From contig JAHHIC010000058.1 in NCBI GenBank assembly GCA_019359035.1, positions 1 to 52,578 of the forward strand: 52,578 nucleotides of DNA, written 5' to 3'. Below, one piece after another: positions 26,396 through 36,007 of this stretch. The notes beneath the pieces are model-generated. The model had not been told where the DNA came from. It saw nothing but the letters and a program-made list of their open reading frames with translations, and searched no databases. The position numbers were made by a program, and so were the translations under genes. Source of the DNA: Scytonematopsis contorta HA4267-MV1. Its GTDB lineage: Bacteria; Cyanobacteriota; Cyanobacteriia; Cyanobacteriales; Nostocaceae. Position 1 is the stretch's first letter. Each line of letters starts with the position of its first letter.

Positions 26396-26461
26396 CTTTA
26401 TTCACATGGAGATGGGAAGTCCCTGTAAAGATGTTAAATGTAACGTCTCTATCTACTCTAT

Positions 26462-28081
26462 CTACAGAAGTTGGCAAAGAAGATTTTGAATATTTCCTAC
26501 AACGTAGCCAGACTCTTCTGAAAGGTTTGCTTGCTCTTTTGAGATAATCTCTTTGAGATGAACAAGTAAATTACTTTTATTTTGAAAAACAACTAACAAT
26601 TTTTCTATGACTGGTTCAACTATAAAACTAATTTGAGCCTTTCTGATATGTTTTTCAGCTTCGGTTTTTAGCAAAGCATAATTTTTCAGAAAAAATAGTT
26701 CACCTGTCTCAATTTCTTCACAAACCCTTTCAATCAAAAGGCTACTTACATATTCTACTAGTACTTGCTGTAAATAAAATTGATTGTCCTTTGTTTCAAT
26801 CAATGAGCTTTGGACTAGAGATTTGATGCTTTTGATTAATGCTTGTTGAGAAATGTAGGGATAAATATCTGATTGTAATTCATTGATAGAAACAGGTTTT
26901 CTATTAATTGCTAACCAGTAAAAAATAGTTTTACCTAGCTCTGATAAGCGAATTAAATGTTGCTCTAAAAAAGGTCTAATTTCTTCAATGACTAAGGTAT
27001 TATATTTAAGAAACTCAGCTACGTCACCCTCGAATAATTCTCGAATTTCGGCTGCTACCATTTTTAATGCTAGAGGATTACCAGAATATTGTTCAATTAA
27101 AACTCTACATTCAGCTTCTGAGTTACAATAACAGTCTTTTAGTTGGAGTATTTTTAGTCCAGCTGAAACACTTAAGCCACGTAAATTGAGGCAGCGAACT
27201 GGTAGAGTTTCTCCCTGCATTAAAGCTATTTCTTTCGGTTTTTCCCGGCTAATGAGTAATAAGCAACTGTTATGACGGCATTCACCCAGACGCTTTAATA
27301 TTTCGCCATAGTATTCGTAACTTTGTTTATAAAAGCCCGTAGAATCTCCGTCACAAAGAACTGTCTCAACATCATCGAGTATTAGTAAACATCGATGCTT
27401 TCGTAAATAATCAATCAATACTGAGAGTTTATCATTGGCGATTTCAGGTAAATCAGTCCCTTGACTTTTAGCTATAAACTGGAGCCAACAGTCGAGAATC
27501 TGTTGTGGAGATGGAGCATTACACAGCGAACGCCAAATGACATAATCAAATTGCTCTTGAATTTGTTCGGCTAACTTAGCGGACAGATGGGTTTTGCCAA
27601 TTCCCCCCATACCTACAAGTCCGACTATACGACAGCCTGCGTTGATAATCCATTGTTCTAGTTGAGCTAGTTCCTCGGTACGGTCATAGAAAATAGAAAC
27701 GTCTGGTGCATCACCCCAATCTTGCCATTGGTTAACCAAACAGATTTTTTCTTGATGATTAATACTGTCTTTATCGGATTTCTCTACTAAGTTAGGTCTT
27801 GGAGTTTCTAATAGACTCACTTGTCGTTCGACAGTCGTGCGAAAATTATTTTTTTTTATCTTTTCCCCAAAAACATCTGAAAGCAGTTGCCATAACTTGG
27901 GTCCTACATCTTGTTTGAGGTAATTAGGGGAATAACCGTTTGCTTGTGCTATCTCCTCATAACCATGACGTAACCCGGACGAAGCAGCCTGAATTATCGT
28001 CCGTTGCAGGTCAGTTAGGTGTATACCCTTTTTCGCGAATACTAAGGAGTCAGTAAAGTTTAGAACATCTTCAATATTCAT
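26462..28081 (-). CDS. Short STAND (NB-ARC) ATPase
   Basis: A 539-aa protein. The N-terminal 90 residues resemble the helix-turn-helix-like domain found at the start of many cyanobacterial NB-ARC/NACHT proteins (IHLTDLQRTIIQAASSGL, NGYSPNYLKQDVGPKLWQLLSDVFGEKI). A P-loop ATPase follows: Walker A GMGGIGKT at 157-164, Walker B CLLILDDVETVL, and LLISREKPKEI. The C-terminus ends GYVVGNIQNLLCQLL. In larger relatives this segment leads into WD40 or pentapeptide repeats, which are absent here. It lies 40 bp downstream of the ABC2 transporter gene on the same strand and is probably cotranscribed. A regulatory role is inference. Confidence 0.85.
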   Translation of the reverse strand: MNIEDVLNFTDSLVFAKKGIHLTDLQRTIIQAASSGLRHGYEEIAQANGYSPNYLKQDVGPKLWQLLSDVFGEKIKKNNFRTTVERQVSLLETPRPNLVEKSDKDSINHQEKICLVNQWQDWGDAPDVSIFYDRTEELAQLEQWIINAGCRIVGLVGMGGIGKTHLSAKLAEQIQEQFDYVIWRSLCNAPSPQQILDCWLQFIAKSQGTDLPEIANDKLSVLIDYLRKHRCLLILDDVETVLCDGDSTGFYKQSYEYYGEILKRLGECRHNSCLLLISREKPKEIALMQGETLPVRCLNLRGLSVSAGLKILQLKDCYCNSEAECRVLIEQYSGNPLALKMVAAEIRELFEGDVAEFLKYNTLVIEEIRPFLEQHLIRLSELGKTIFYWLAINRKPVSINELQSDIYPYISQQALIKSIKSLVQSSLIETKDNQFYLQQVLVEYVSSLLIERVCEEIETGELFFLKNYALLKTEAEKHIRKAQISFIVEPVIEKLLVVFQNKSNLLVHLKEIISKEQANLSEESGYVVGNIQNLLCQLL

Positions 28082-28121
28082 ATATTTTCTTGATATTGGT
28101 ATTTAATAACGGGGTAAGCAA

Positions 28122-31007
28122 TTATCCTACTTGTCTTTTCATTAACTGTGAAAATAACCCTGGTTGAGCAGCCAACTCATCAAAGCCTCCTTTCTGTACT
28201 ATCCTCCCTGTTTGCAGTACATATATTCTGTCTGCATTTCTAACCGTACTCAAACGGTGGGCGATCGCAATTCGAGTGACTTGCATTTTTTCCAGACTTT
28301 GGCTGACTATTGCTTGGGTTTTGTTATCTAATGCGCTTGTGGCTTCATCGAATAGTAGTATGCGAGGTTTCAATGCTAAAGCACGAGCAATTAACAATCG
28401 CTGTCTTTGTCCTCCGGAAAGATTACCCCCACCTTCGCTGACCACTGTATGCATTCCCATCGGCATAGCTTCCACATCATCAGCAAATCCTGACATCCGT
28501 GCAGCTTCCCAAGCTTCTTCTAAGGAAATATTCGCACCTCCTGCTATGTTCTCAAAAATGGGTGCTGATTGTAATTTGCCATTTTGCAATACGACTCCTA
28601 ACTGTCGTCGCACAGCATCCACATTTAAGCCCGATAAATCTTGTCCGTCGTAATAAATACTACCGTCTTCAGGGGTGTCAAATCCCAGCAATAAGCGAAA
28701 TAACGTTGATTTACCGCTTCCGGAACCTCCAACTAGGGCAATAAATTCACCAGGCTCAGCGGAAATACTGACTTCATCTAGCGTCAATGGTCCATCGTTG
28801 TGGTAGCGGAAGTTAACCCTGTCTACAACAATTTTACCAATGAGTCTACCTGGGTCAGCTTTACTTGTGTCTACTTCGGGTATGGTTTGCAAAATTGGCT
28901 GAGTGCGTTTCCATTCTGGGATAACTTTCAAGGTATCTGTGACTGTATTGCTTAAATCTGTAGCTCCTTTAATAAAGCTATTAAAGGCTGCGTTAAAAGC
29001 TAAGAAAGTACCCAAAGATAGCCCTACTCCTGTGGGACTTTGTGGATTTTGTAACAAGTTGATAGCAGCCCAGAAGAGTATACCGTTTGTCAAGGTGGGC
29101 ATGATTGTGTTGAAAAACACCACAGCATCTTCAACTTGTTGAGTACTAAGTATCAACTTACTTTGTTGGCTATAGTTTTTACTCCAGTTTGCAAAGGCTC
29201 GTTCCTGAGCGCCAGCTACATGTAATTTAGAAATACCATTAATTAGCTGTACTGTCTGCCCAAAAATACTTCCTTGTAATTCCAACAAAGGGCGAGTTCT
29301 GCGGACGTATAATATACCACAGATAGTAGTGAAAATAAATGTAACAACCCCCACAGCCAGAGCTATCAGAGCTAATTGAAAGTTGTAGAAAAATAATTGA
29401 CCCAAATAAAAAAGCGCAAAAAGACTGGTAATAATATTTATCAGAGTTCTGCCGCTAAGCTGACGACGAATAGTGCTAACCGAGGAAACGCGAGATAGTA
29501 AATCACCTGTCGTGTACTTACGGAAAAATGATACAGGTAAGTTTAATAATCTATCCCAAACAGCAGCTTGAGTTGAAGCGTCGGAGGCAGTTTCTACCCG
29601 TAACAAAGCCATCCCCTGAGCTAATTGAAATACAGCTGTTACCAAAGCAGCAGTCAGCAATCCAACACCAATTTGTAGTAGCAAACCCTTATCACTATCA
29701 GGAATTGCGCTATCCATAATAATGGCAGTCGCTTGGGGTGTGAGCATTCCCAATAGTGTGACGCTAATGCTAGCGATGATAATGAGAATTATATCTCCTC
29801 TTAGTCCCCTGAGGGCAAATTGCAAGAGTTCCAAAGCTTTAAGAGTCTTATCAGGCAAAGAACGATAAAACATATAAGCGGTAGGAGAGAGAGTTGCAGC
29901 GACTTGCTCATCTACAGCTATGCGACTTTGGTTAACAGGGTCAAAAAGTTTGTAATGATTCTTAGAAATTGGTAGTAGTGCCATTGGTCGATTATCTTCT
30001 TGGGTGTAAACTACCAAAGGGCCACAATCTTTGCACCACCAATCATCACGTAATAATACCCGTCGCATCCGGATACGGGAAGCTCGAACAATAGCCTCTA
30101 AAGGTTCCTTGACCCGTTTGAGGTCAATAGAACGAGGAGGAGGAGAAATTTTTATACCCATAGCTCGACCAACCGCACCCGCAGCAACTAAAAGGGGTGT
30201 ACCTTCTAGGAAAAAGTCCCCATCTTGGAAATTGAGCGCAGAAGCCAGTTCACCCAAAGCCTCAGCAGTAACTTGACGATTTTGACGTTGACGGTCGTGC
30301 AGTCGTTGCAATTCTTCTTGGGCTGAGCGTTCGTCTAGAAGATGAATACAATATAGTAAAAAAGCATGAAATTGGCAAAGTCCTGCAAGGATAGTATCAG
30401 AATTGTTGATTTGGGAAACATTTCTAGTAACAAGCTGTACCCCTTCTTGCGCTTCTAGCCACATTTTATTAGTTAAGGGAAAAGCTCTCACAGTATTTGT
30501 AACAGCGAGTTCTTCAAAACCTAAAAAGCGAATAGTTCCTTGAGTTAACTGTACCCAAAAAACACCTTCTTCTGGTTGAAAAGTTTGACCAGCATTCAGA
30601 GAAAAATTCCCCTCTTCCCTAGCCTTTATTTGTATAGTCGGCATAGTAATTTCAGATAAGCTAGCCTCCAATAGGTGTAACCAATCTTCTACCCAAGTTA
30701 CGATTTTTATATCCTCATTAGCCACTAAATCAGCAAAGCATTCTGGGTTTAATTGTAATAATTGAGCCTCACCCATCGGGACAGCCAAAATTTGACGGTG
30801 GTGCAACAAAGAATTTTTGTTACTACCAAAAAGCGCTCCACCTTCACCAACAGTACATAAATAACGACGATTACCTTCAATAACACCATCTTTAACAGTG
30901 ACAGCAAACAAAGTCATTGAACCAGACTGAATCACCCAGACTTGAGAAGGGTCATTTAGTAGTATCGGTTCATTGCCATTAATTTCGTAAATTTGTCCGT
31001 CTAACAT
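28122..31007 (-). CDS. NHLM-type ABC transporter, permease/ATPase subunit 2
   Basis: A 961-aa exporter half of the NHLP/Nif11 peptide export system. The N-terminal region of about 400 residues includes a cyclic-nucleotide-binding-like fold and no C39 cysteine. Next come six membrane helices (about 410-700). The ATPase has Walker A VGGSGSGKST, signature LSGGQRQRLLIARAL and Walker B ILLFDEATSALD. This architecture matches the second ABC subunit of the NHLM bacteriocin system. It works with the C39-containing subunit and the HlyD-like adaptor encoded directly upstream. The stop is 40 bp from the STAND ATPase gene. Confidence 0.95.
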   Translation of the reverse strand: MLDGQIYEINGNEPILLNDPSQVWVIQSGSMTLFAVTVKDGVIEGNRRYLCTVGEGGALFGSNKNSLLHHRQILAVPMGEAQLLQLNPECFADLVANEDIKIVTWVEDWLHLLEASLSEITMPTIQIKAREEGNFSLNAGQTFQPEEGVFWVQLTQGTIRFLGFEELAVTNTVRAFPLTNKMWLEAQEGVQLVTRNVSQINNSDTILAGLCQFHAFLLYCIHLLDERSAQEELQRLHDRQRQNRQVTAEALGELASALNFQDGDFFLEGTPLLVAAGAVGRAMGIKISPPPRSIDLKRVKEPLEAIVRASRIRMRRVLLRDDWWCKDCGPLVVYTQEDNRPMALLPISKNHYKLFDPVNQSRIAVDEQVAATLSPTAYMFYRSLPDKTLKALELLQFALRGLRGDIILIIIASISVTLLGMLTPQATAIIMDSAIPDSDKGLLLQIGVGLLTAALVTAVFQLAQGMALLRVETASDASTQAAVWDRLLNLPVSFFRKYTTGDLLSRVSSVSTIRRQLSGRTLINIITSLFALFYLGQLFFYNFQLALIALAVGVVTFIFTTICGILYVRRTRPLLELQGSIFGQTVQLINGISKLHVAGAQERAFANWSKNYSQQSKLILSTQQVEDAVVFFNTIMPTLTNGILFWAAINLLQNPQSPTGVGLSLGTFLAFNAAFNSFIKGATDLSNTVTDTLKVIPEWKRTQPILQTIPEVDTSKADPGRLIGKIVVDRVNFRYHNDGPLTLDEVSISAEPGEFIALVGGSGSGKSTLFRLLLGFDTPEDGSIYYDGQDLSGLNVDAVRRQLGVVLQNGKLQSAPIFENIAGGANISLEEAWEAARMSGFADDVEAMPMGMHTVVSEGGGNLSGGQRQRLLIARALALKPRILLFDEATSALDNKTQAIVSQSLEKMQVTRIAIAHRLSTVRNADRIYVLQTGRIVQKGGFDELAAQPGLFSQLMKRQVG

Positions 31008-31037
31008 AATTTTAAATTTAAATATTTCACCTATCCC

Positions 31038-31065
31038 GTAGAGACGCGATTAATCGCGTCTCTAC
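31038..31065. repeat. 28-bp perfect palindrome (GTAGAGACGCGATT type)
   Basis: Two 14-bp arms, GTAGAGACGCGATT and its exact complement, with no loop. It lies in the 98-bp gap between the two ABC transporter genes. The identical palindrome occurs three times in the array at the right end of the window. As RNA it would form a strong hairpin inside the export operon transcript. Confidence 0.95.
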
Positions 31066-31105
31066 ATCGCGTCTATATATTGCGTTTTTAGATTGTTGTC
31101 TGTTA

Positions 31106-33352
31106 TTATTCGGTACGAATTAGTCGCGAATAAGGACCATCGATTTGCCACATTTGTTTGTGAGTTCCTCGTTGTACAACTTTTCCACGTTCCAAAACAA
31201 TAATTTCGTCGCAATCGCGGATAGTACTTAAACGATGTGCAACAATAATGCAAGTGCATCCTCGTCTTCGTAAATTTTCATCAATAATTTTTTCGGTTTC
31301 CGTATCTAAAGCGCTGGTAGCTTCATCCATAATTAAAATAGAAGGATTATTAACCAGAGCGCGAGCAATTTCTAACCGCTGACGTTGACCACCACTTAAG
31401 TTTGCTGCACCTTCAATTAGTTCTGCGTCGTATCCGGAAGGCATTGAAAGTATTACATCCTCAATAGCTGCATCTCTACAAGCTTGAATAATATTTTTAT
31501 CTGGTATTGTGGAATCCCAAAGTGTTAAATTATCTCTAATAGTACCGCCAAAAAGTAGAATATCTTGCTCTACCATTCCGACAGAGTTGGTTAATAAATC
31601 TTTAGGAATTTGTTTAGTGGATACACCATCAAAAAGTATTTCCCCGGACCAAGGTTGATAAAGACCGCTGACTACTTTGGAAATTGTAGACTTACCTGAA
31701 CCACTTCCACCAACTAAGGCTACTCGGTGTCCAGGTTGAATTGATAGGCTAAAATTTTCAATTAATGGTGCTTCTAAACGACTATAACCAAAAGAAATAT
31801 CCCTTAATTCTACATATCCCTGTAACTTAGAAGAAGCAGAGGGAAAAACAAGAGGTGAGGGAGAACTGTTGTTATTTTCTGTTTCAGATACGGGGTTATC
31901 TAAAACGTCATCTAAACGAATTAAATTTCCTTCTAACTCTTGCAAAGTACTACCAAAACTCACTAAATTATTTACAGGTGTTTGAAAACTGTTCATCAAA
32001 CTTTGGAAGCCGACTAACATCCCAATACTTAGATGTCCATCCATTACCCGTAAACCACCTACGACTAATAGCAACATCGAAGAAAGAGCAGACAAAAGTG
32101 TTGGTAATATTGTGAACGTCTGATTTGTTATTCCCAACTCTTGTTGAGAATCGATTGCTTTTGTATAATAACCAGACCAACGGGAAAAGAAATCTGACTC
32201 TAATCCCGATGCTTTTAGACTTTCAATGCTTTGTAGTGCAGAAATTGACGCACCAGAGGCTTTTCCATAGTCTTGTATCAATTTTTGATTAGTATCTACC
32301 CTTTTTCTAGAAATAAACCGTAAGGTGATAATATTCACAGCCGCAAAGCTAGCTACAATCAAAGTTAAAACCCAATCATACTGGAACATTACCAGAGCAT
32401 AAAAAAGCACCATCACTACATCAATAACAGTAGTTGCCAACTTTCCAGAGAGAACATCAGCAACTTGGTCATTTAAATTACTACGATTACTAATTTCTCC
32501 GGCAAAACGTTGAGCATAAAAACTAACTGGTAAACGCAGGGTATGCCAAATAAAGCGACTGGACATTCCAATAGAAAGTTTGACTTTTAAACGACGTAAA
32601 TAGCGTAACCGTAGTAGCGTTAATCCTCCTTGCACCACAAGAGCAATAGCCATCACCACAAGTAAGGGACGGAGCCAGTCTTGGCGATTTTGTACTAAAA
32701 TTTCATCAACAAAAACCTGGCTAAATACTGGTATAGCTAAGCCAATAGCAGTTAAAAATAATCCCGCTACCAAGCAGTAAACTAACGCTCCCACAGCAAC
32801 TTGCAATCTTTCCCATAGGGATGAAATCATGCTGGGTTTGCGACCACCTTTAGTGAATTCTTTTGCTGGTTCCAACACCAGAACCACTCCAGTATATCCC
32901 TCGTCAAATTCGTCCGTGGACACTACACGGGGACCAGAAGCGGGGTCATTTAAATAAACCCGGTTTTTGCCAAAACCCTCTACTACTAAAAAATGACAAA
33001 AATTCCAAAATACAATGTAAGGAGGACGTAATTTTTGCAGTTGCTTTATTTCTTTTTTAAAGCCCTTTGCATCCATCCCGTAACGTGCAGACGCTTTTAA
33101 TACATTAGACGCCTTGCTACCATCACGAGAAACACCACACTCTCGACGCAATTCTGGAAGTGGAACAATTCGACCGTGATAACCGAGAATAATACCTAAA
33201 GCCGCTGCACCACATTCTACAGCTTCCATCTGTAAAAGAGTTGGAGTTTTGGTACGACGCTGGAAAAGTGTTTCAGGGAAGAATTTTTGTAAATGTTGCT
33301 TTAAATATTGCCTAGGATTAGCAGTAATTGAACTGGGATTAATAGATACCAC
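31106..33352 (-). CDS. NHLM-type ABC transporter with C39 leader peptidase
   Basis: A 748-aa peptidase-containing ABC transporter that cuts double-glycine leaders and exports the mature peptide. The C39 domain at residues 35-165 has catalytic Cys47 in AVECGAAALG, His120 in NFCHFLVVEG and Asp136 in YLNDPASG. The membrane domain spans about 185-470. The ATPase has VGGSGSGKST, NLSGGQRQRLEIARAL and ILIMDEATSALD. It is the only leader peptidase in the window, so it probably serves both precursors, whose leaders end in AVSGG and AVAGG. Its start overlaps the stop of the HlyD-like gene by 14 bp, which suggests translational coupling. Confidence 0.97.
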   Translation of the reverse strand: MVSINPSSITANPRQYLKQHLQKFFPETLFQRRTKTPTLLQMEAVECGAAALGIILGYHGRIVPLPELRRECGVSRDGSKASNVLKASARYGMDAKGFKKEIKQLQKLRPPYIVFWNFCHFLVVEGFGKNRVYLNDPASGPRVVSTDEFDEGYTGVVLVLEPAKEFTKGGRKPSMISSLWERLQVAVGALVYCLVAGLFLTAIGLAIPVFSQVFVDEILVQNRQDWLRPLLVVMAIALVVQGGLTLLRLRYLRRLKVKLSIGMSSRFIWHTLRLPVSFYAQRFAGEISNRSNLNDQVADVLSGKLATTVIDVVMVLFYALVMFQYDWVLTLIVASFAAVNIITLRFISRKRVDTNQKLIQDYGKASGASISALQSIESLKASGLESDFFSRWSGYYTKAIDSQQELGITNQTFTILPTLLSALSSMLLLVVGGLRVMDGHLSIGMLVGFQSLMNSFQTPVNNLVSFGSTLQELEGNLIRLDDVLDNPVSETENNNSSPSPLVFPSASSKLQGYVELRDISFGYSRLEAPLIENFSLSIQPGHRVALVGGSGSGKSTISKVVSGLYQPWSGEILFDGVSTKQIPKDLLTNSVGMVEQDILLFGGTIRDNLTLWDSTIPDKNIIQACRDAAIEDVILSMPSGYDAELIEGAANLSGGQRQRLEIARALVNNPSILIMDEATSALDTETEKIIDENLRRRGCTCIIVAHRLSTIRDCDEIIVLERGKVVQRGTHKQMWQIDGPYSRLIRTE

Positions 33353-34784
33353 TGAATTCCCTCAAGATAGGTAAAAGGAAAGTAATAGGAGCGCGTTCTT
33401 CGACCTTGACACGCACTGTTGTAGTTGTTCCAGAAGAGATTTTCATCACTGGTCCGGTAGAGGAAGACCACTTGTAACCTGTGGGTGTAGCTGAATTTAC
33501 TTCTAGCTCTGCAAATACTTGCATTACCCCTTCCTGATTTTTAGATATCAAGCCTTCCACAAGTTCGGAATTACCCACAATGTTATTTGCACCCTCTTTA
33601 GTGATAGGAAATTGGGAAATATTCGTAACACTTCCAACAATTCCACCGAAGCGTTCTCGTTTTACGGTCTGGGGAGTGATTTGAATTTGCATACCGGGCT
33701 GAACTTTTTTACCTTCAGCAACAGGAAAATAACTTATACCTACTAACTTGGTATCGGCGTTTTGCTCATTGATACTCCCCAAGCGAGTTCCAGCATTAAC
33801 AACTTGTCCAGGGGAAACGGTAAGTTCTAAAATACGTCCGTTATGTTGGCTGATAATTTGGCTGTTATTACTTAATTGTAATTCTAACCTAGCAATTTCT
33901 CGTCGGACTTCTTGCATTTCTCTTTTACGAACAGTAGAACTTTCTAAATCTTGTTGAGCTATACTTGCTTGTCTACTATCAATTTGTTTTAGTTGAGATT
34001 GTAAATCAGAAATACTACTTATGTTTTCTCGATAAGCCTTTTCTTGTTCAGCCTCTCTTACTTCCAAATCTTTGAACTGTGATTGGAGTTCAGAAATTTT
34101 TTGTTGGTTTTGTATGTATTCTTGTTCTGAGCTAAGAGCCAAATCGCTGGAAATAGCTCTTTGTTTAGATAATTCTTTGCGAAGTGACCATCTTTGTTGA
34201 TAAACAGGAGCCAAAGCTTGAGCTTGTTGAATACGTTGCCTTAAAACTATGCGTTGCTGTTTAATAGAGTCTTTATTTTTTACTTTTAATAAAGGTGTCA
34301 TAGCTTGTAATTGTCCGATACGTTGCTGAAGAGATGACTTTTGCTGTAACATTGAAATTTTTTCTTGTTCTAACCTTTGTCCTTGTAATGAACCAACAGC
34401 ATTGTTTTGCGAATCTAATTCCTTGAGCTTAGTTTGTTGCTGTTGTAATTGTTTTCTAAGTTCGCTTTGGTCAATTGTTGCTAAAACTTGTCCCTTAGTT
34501 ACCATATCTCCAACTTTAATATTTAAAGCTAGTAATTGTCCAGGAGTTTTAGATTCTAAAGGTACAACTTTTTTGGGATAAATTAATACTCCTTTACCGT
34601 CAACAGTAACAGGAATTTTTCCATAAATACTCCAAGTAAGACCAACGGCTACTATTGAACCAAAAGCAAATAAAGGTAGCCAGCTTTTGGGGCTAACTAT
34701 CTTCATGAGTTGGTCTAACCTTTCAGGTGAAGATAGACGCTCAATAGATTTTTGCCGAAACATGTCAGGTTTTTTCTTTAACAT
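33339..34784 (-). CDS. NHLM-type HlyD-like secretion adaptor
   Basis: A 481-aa membrane fusion protein. It has one N-terminal membrane helix (about residues 35-55) and a lipoyl-like half (GQLLALNIKVGDMVTKGQVLATID). A long coiled-coil hairpin of Gln-rich helices spans residues 105-310. The second lipoyl half (GRILELTVSPGQVVNAGTRLGSI) and a beta-barrel region follow. This is the periplasmic adaptor of the NHLM export system. An in-frame ATG at codon 8 is an alternative start. Its end overlaps the C39-ABC gene by 14 bp. Confidence 0.95.
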   Translation of the reverse strand: MLKKKPDMFRQKSIERLSSPERLDQLMKIVSPKSWLPLFAFGSIVAVGLTWSIYGKIPVTVDGKGVLIYPKKVVPLESKTPGQLLALNIKVGDMVTKGQVLATIDQSELRKQLQQQQTKLKELDSQNNAVGSLQGQRLEQEKISMLQQKSSLQQRIGQLQAMTPLLKVKNKDSIKQQRIVLRQRIQQAQALAPVYQQRWSLRKELSKQRAISSDLALSSEQEYIQNQQKISELQSQFKDLEVREAEQEKAYRENISSISDLQSQLKQIDSRQASIAQQDLESSTVRKREMQEVRREIARLELQLSNNSQIISQHNGRILELTVSPGQVVNAGTRLGSINEQNADTKLVGISYFPVAEGKKVQPGMQIQITPQTVKRERFGGIVGSVTNISQFPITKEGANNIVGNSELVEGLISKNQEGVMQVFAELEVNSATPTGYKWSSSTGPVMKISSGTTTTVRVKVEERAPITFLLPILREFSGIY

Positions 34785-34804
34785 ATACTATTACAAATAC
34801 TTGG

Positions 34805-35989
34805 TTAATAATTAATAGTTGAATTTAAATTTTTCTGTTTTTGTTTAAAATTATTAAATGCAGAGGTTGATACCCATCCATGTTCAAAAAACAAGTATGC
34901 TTTTGCTTCTAATGCTTTTTCTGGCTCATAGACAATTTTTATATGGTTCACAGTTTTCAGAAACGTACTTAATTGTTGAGAACCCAGAAAATTTGACATA
35001 TTAATAAGATTAGTTGGCCATAACTCCGAATTGGATATTTCATCACAAAATCCAGGATAACTTAGAAGAGCATCACGCTTATTAGGTAAGCACATTTCAG
35101 CTTCAATAAGGTAATCTAAAAATTTTTGCAAAATAGCATCATTGGGTTTACAAGTACCAACAGGACATTCAAAACCAATCTTTGGATAAATAATATTACC
35201 TACATCAAAAGCGATGTTAATCACATTTACAAATTTAGATAAATTTGTAATCAGTTCTTTAATTATCTTATATGAACCTGTCCAGCCAATATTTATGAGA
35301 TAATCCACTATATTTTCTGTCGGAATACCACATATACAAAGCCTTACTGATTCAGATTGTCTGGAAAGCATTACCCCAATTGTAAAAACTTCTGCACCTG
35401 GTGGTAATAAATTAAAGCAATGACATATATTGTCATAAGATTTAAATGAACTGTTTGCACCCAGTAATTTTAAAGCTGTTTCAGTTCTCCATTGAAAAAG
35501 ATGAGCTGATTCCCCTAATCTAAAATGCTTTTTTGGGGGGAACATAAGCTTTTTGACTCCAAAAAATAAGCTAGGTATTGGGATATCAGGGGGTTTACCA
35601 TCAACGTCAAATTCTAGCCAGATATTATCTGCATTATCATAAAGTTGTGATTCTGGATTTGCCCAACAAAGGCTAAAATCGCGAATCTTTTGCCAAACAG
35701 AGTTTGTGAACAGTTCTTCTGGTAAATTAATAAAGTCATGTTTACCTGCTAAAACATCACGACCTCCCATAGATGCATTAGTAGATATAAAAAAGTCCGC
35801 TTTTGGTGTGATTTCTCCTAATCGACATTCAAACCCAAAAATAGACGCTATTTCGCTAGGGAGCAAACGAGCAATTTTATTAATATGTGATAAATTTTGT
35901 GGAGAAATTAATTGATAAGGAAGGTCAGATGTGACAGCCTTTAGATATTTATCAATGGTGTGATTCATATGCTTAATTGCAGTACTCAT
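34805..35989 (-). CDS. Unknown 394-aa protein of the RiPP cluster
   Basis: I do not recognise this family. It is a soluble protein of 394 residues with no membrane segment. Possible landmarks are FISTNASMGGRDVLAGKH near residues 66-83, NIWLEFDVDGKPPDIPIPSLFFG near 121-143, a Cys-containing centre (SYDNICHCFNLLPPGAE), and a C-terminal IKIVYEPEKALEAKAYLFFEHGWV. Several Cys are spread through the protein without a tight metal motif. It sits between the aldo/keto reductase-like gene (18 bp upstream) and the HlyD gene (20 bp downstream), firmly inside the operon. That makes a peptide-processing or immunity role possible, but this is inference. Confidence 0.8.
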   Translation of the reverse strand: MSTAIKHMNHTIDKYLKAVTSDLPYQLISPQNLSHINKIARLLPSEIASIFGFECRLGEITPKADFFISTNASMGGRDVLAGKHDFINLPEELFTNSVWQKIRDFSLCWANPESQLYDNADNIWLEFDVDGKPPDIPIPSLFFGVKKLMFPPKKHFRLGESAHLFQWRTETALKLLGANSSFKSYDNICHCFNLLPPGAEVFTIGVMLSRQSESVRLCICGIPTENIVDYLINIGWTGSYKIIKELITNLSKFVNVINIAFDVGNIIYPKIGFECPVGTCKPNDAILQKFLDYLIEAEMCLPNKRDALLSYPGFCDEISNSELWPTNLINMSNFLGSQQLSTFLKTVNHIKIVYEPEKALEAKAYLFFEHGWVSTSAFNNFKQKQKNLNSTINY

Positions 35990-36007
35990 AAAAATTTTCA
36001 GTAATTT

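Noticed and set aside
26344-26547. Plus-strand 67-residue frame after the Nif11 precursor
   Set aside because: Its second half overlaps the C-terminal coding part of the STAND ATPase on the other strand and its first half is a hairpin repeat; no leader-like sequence.
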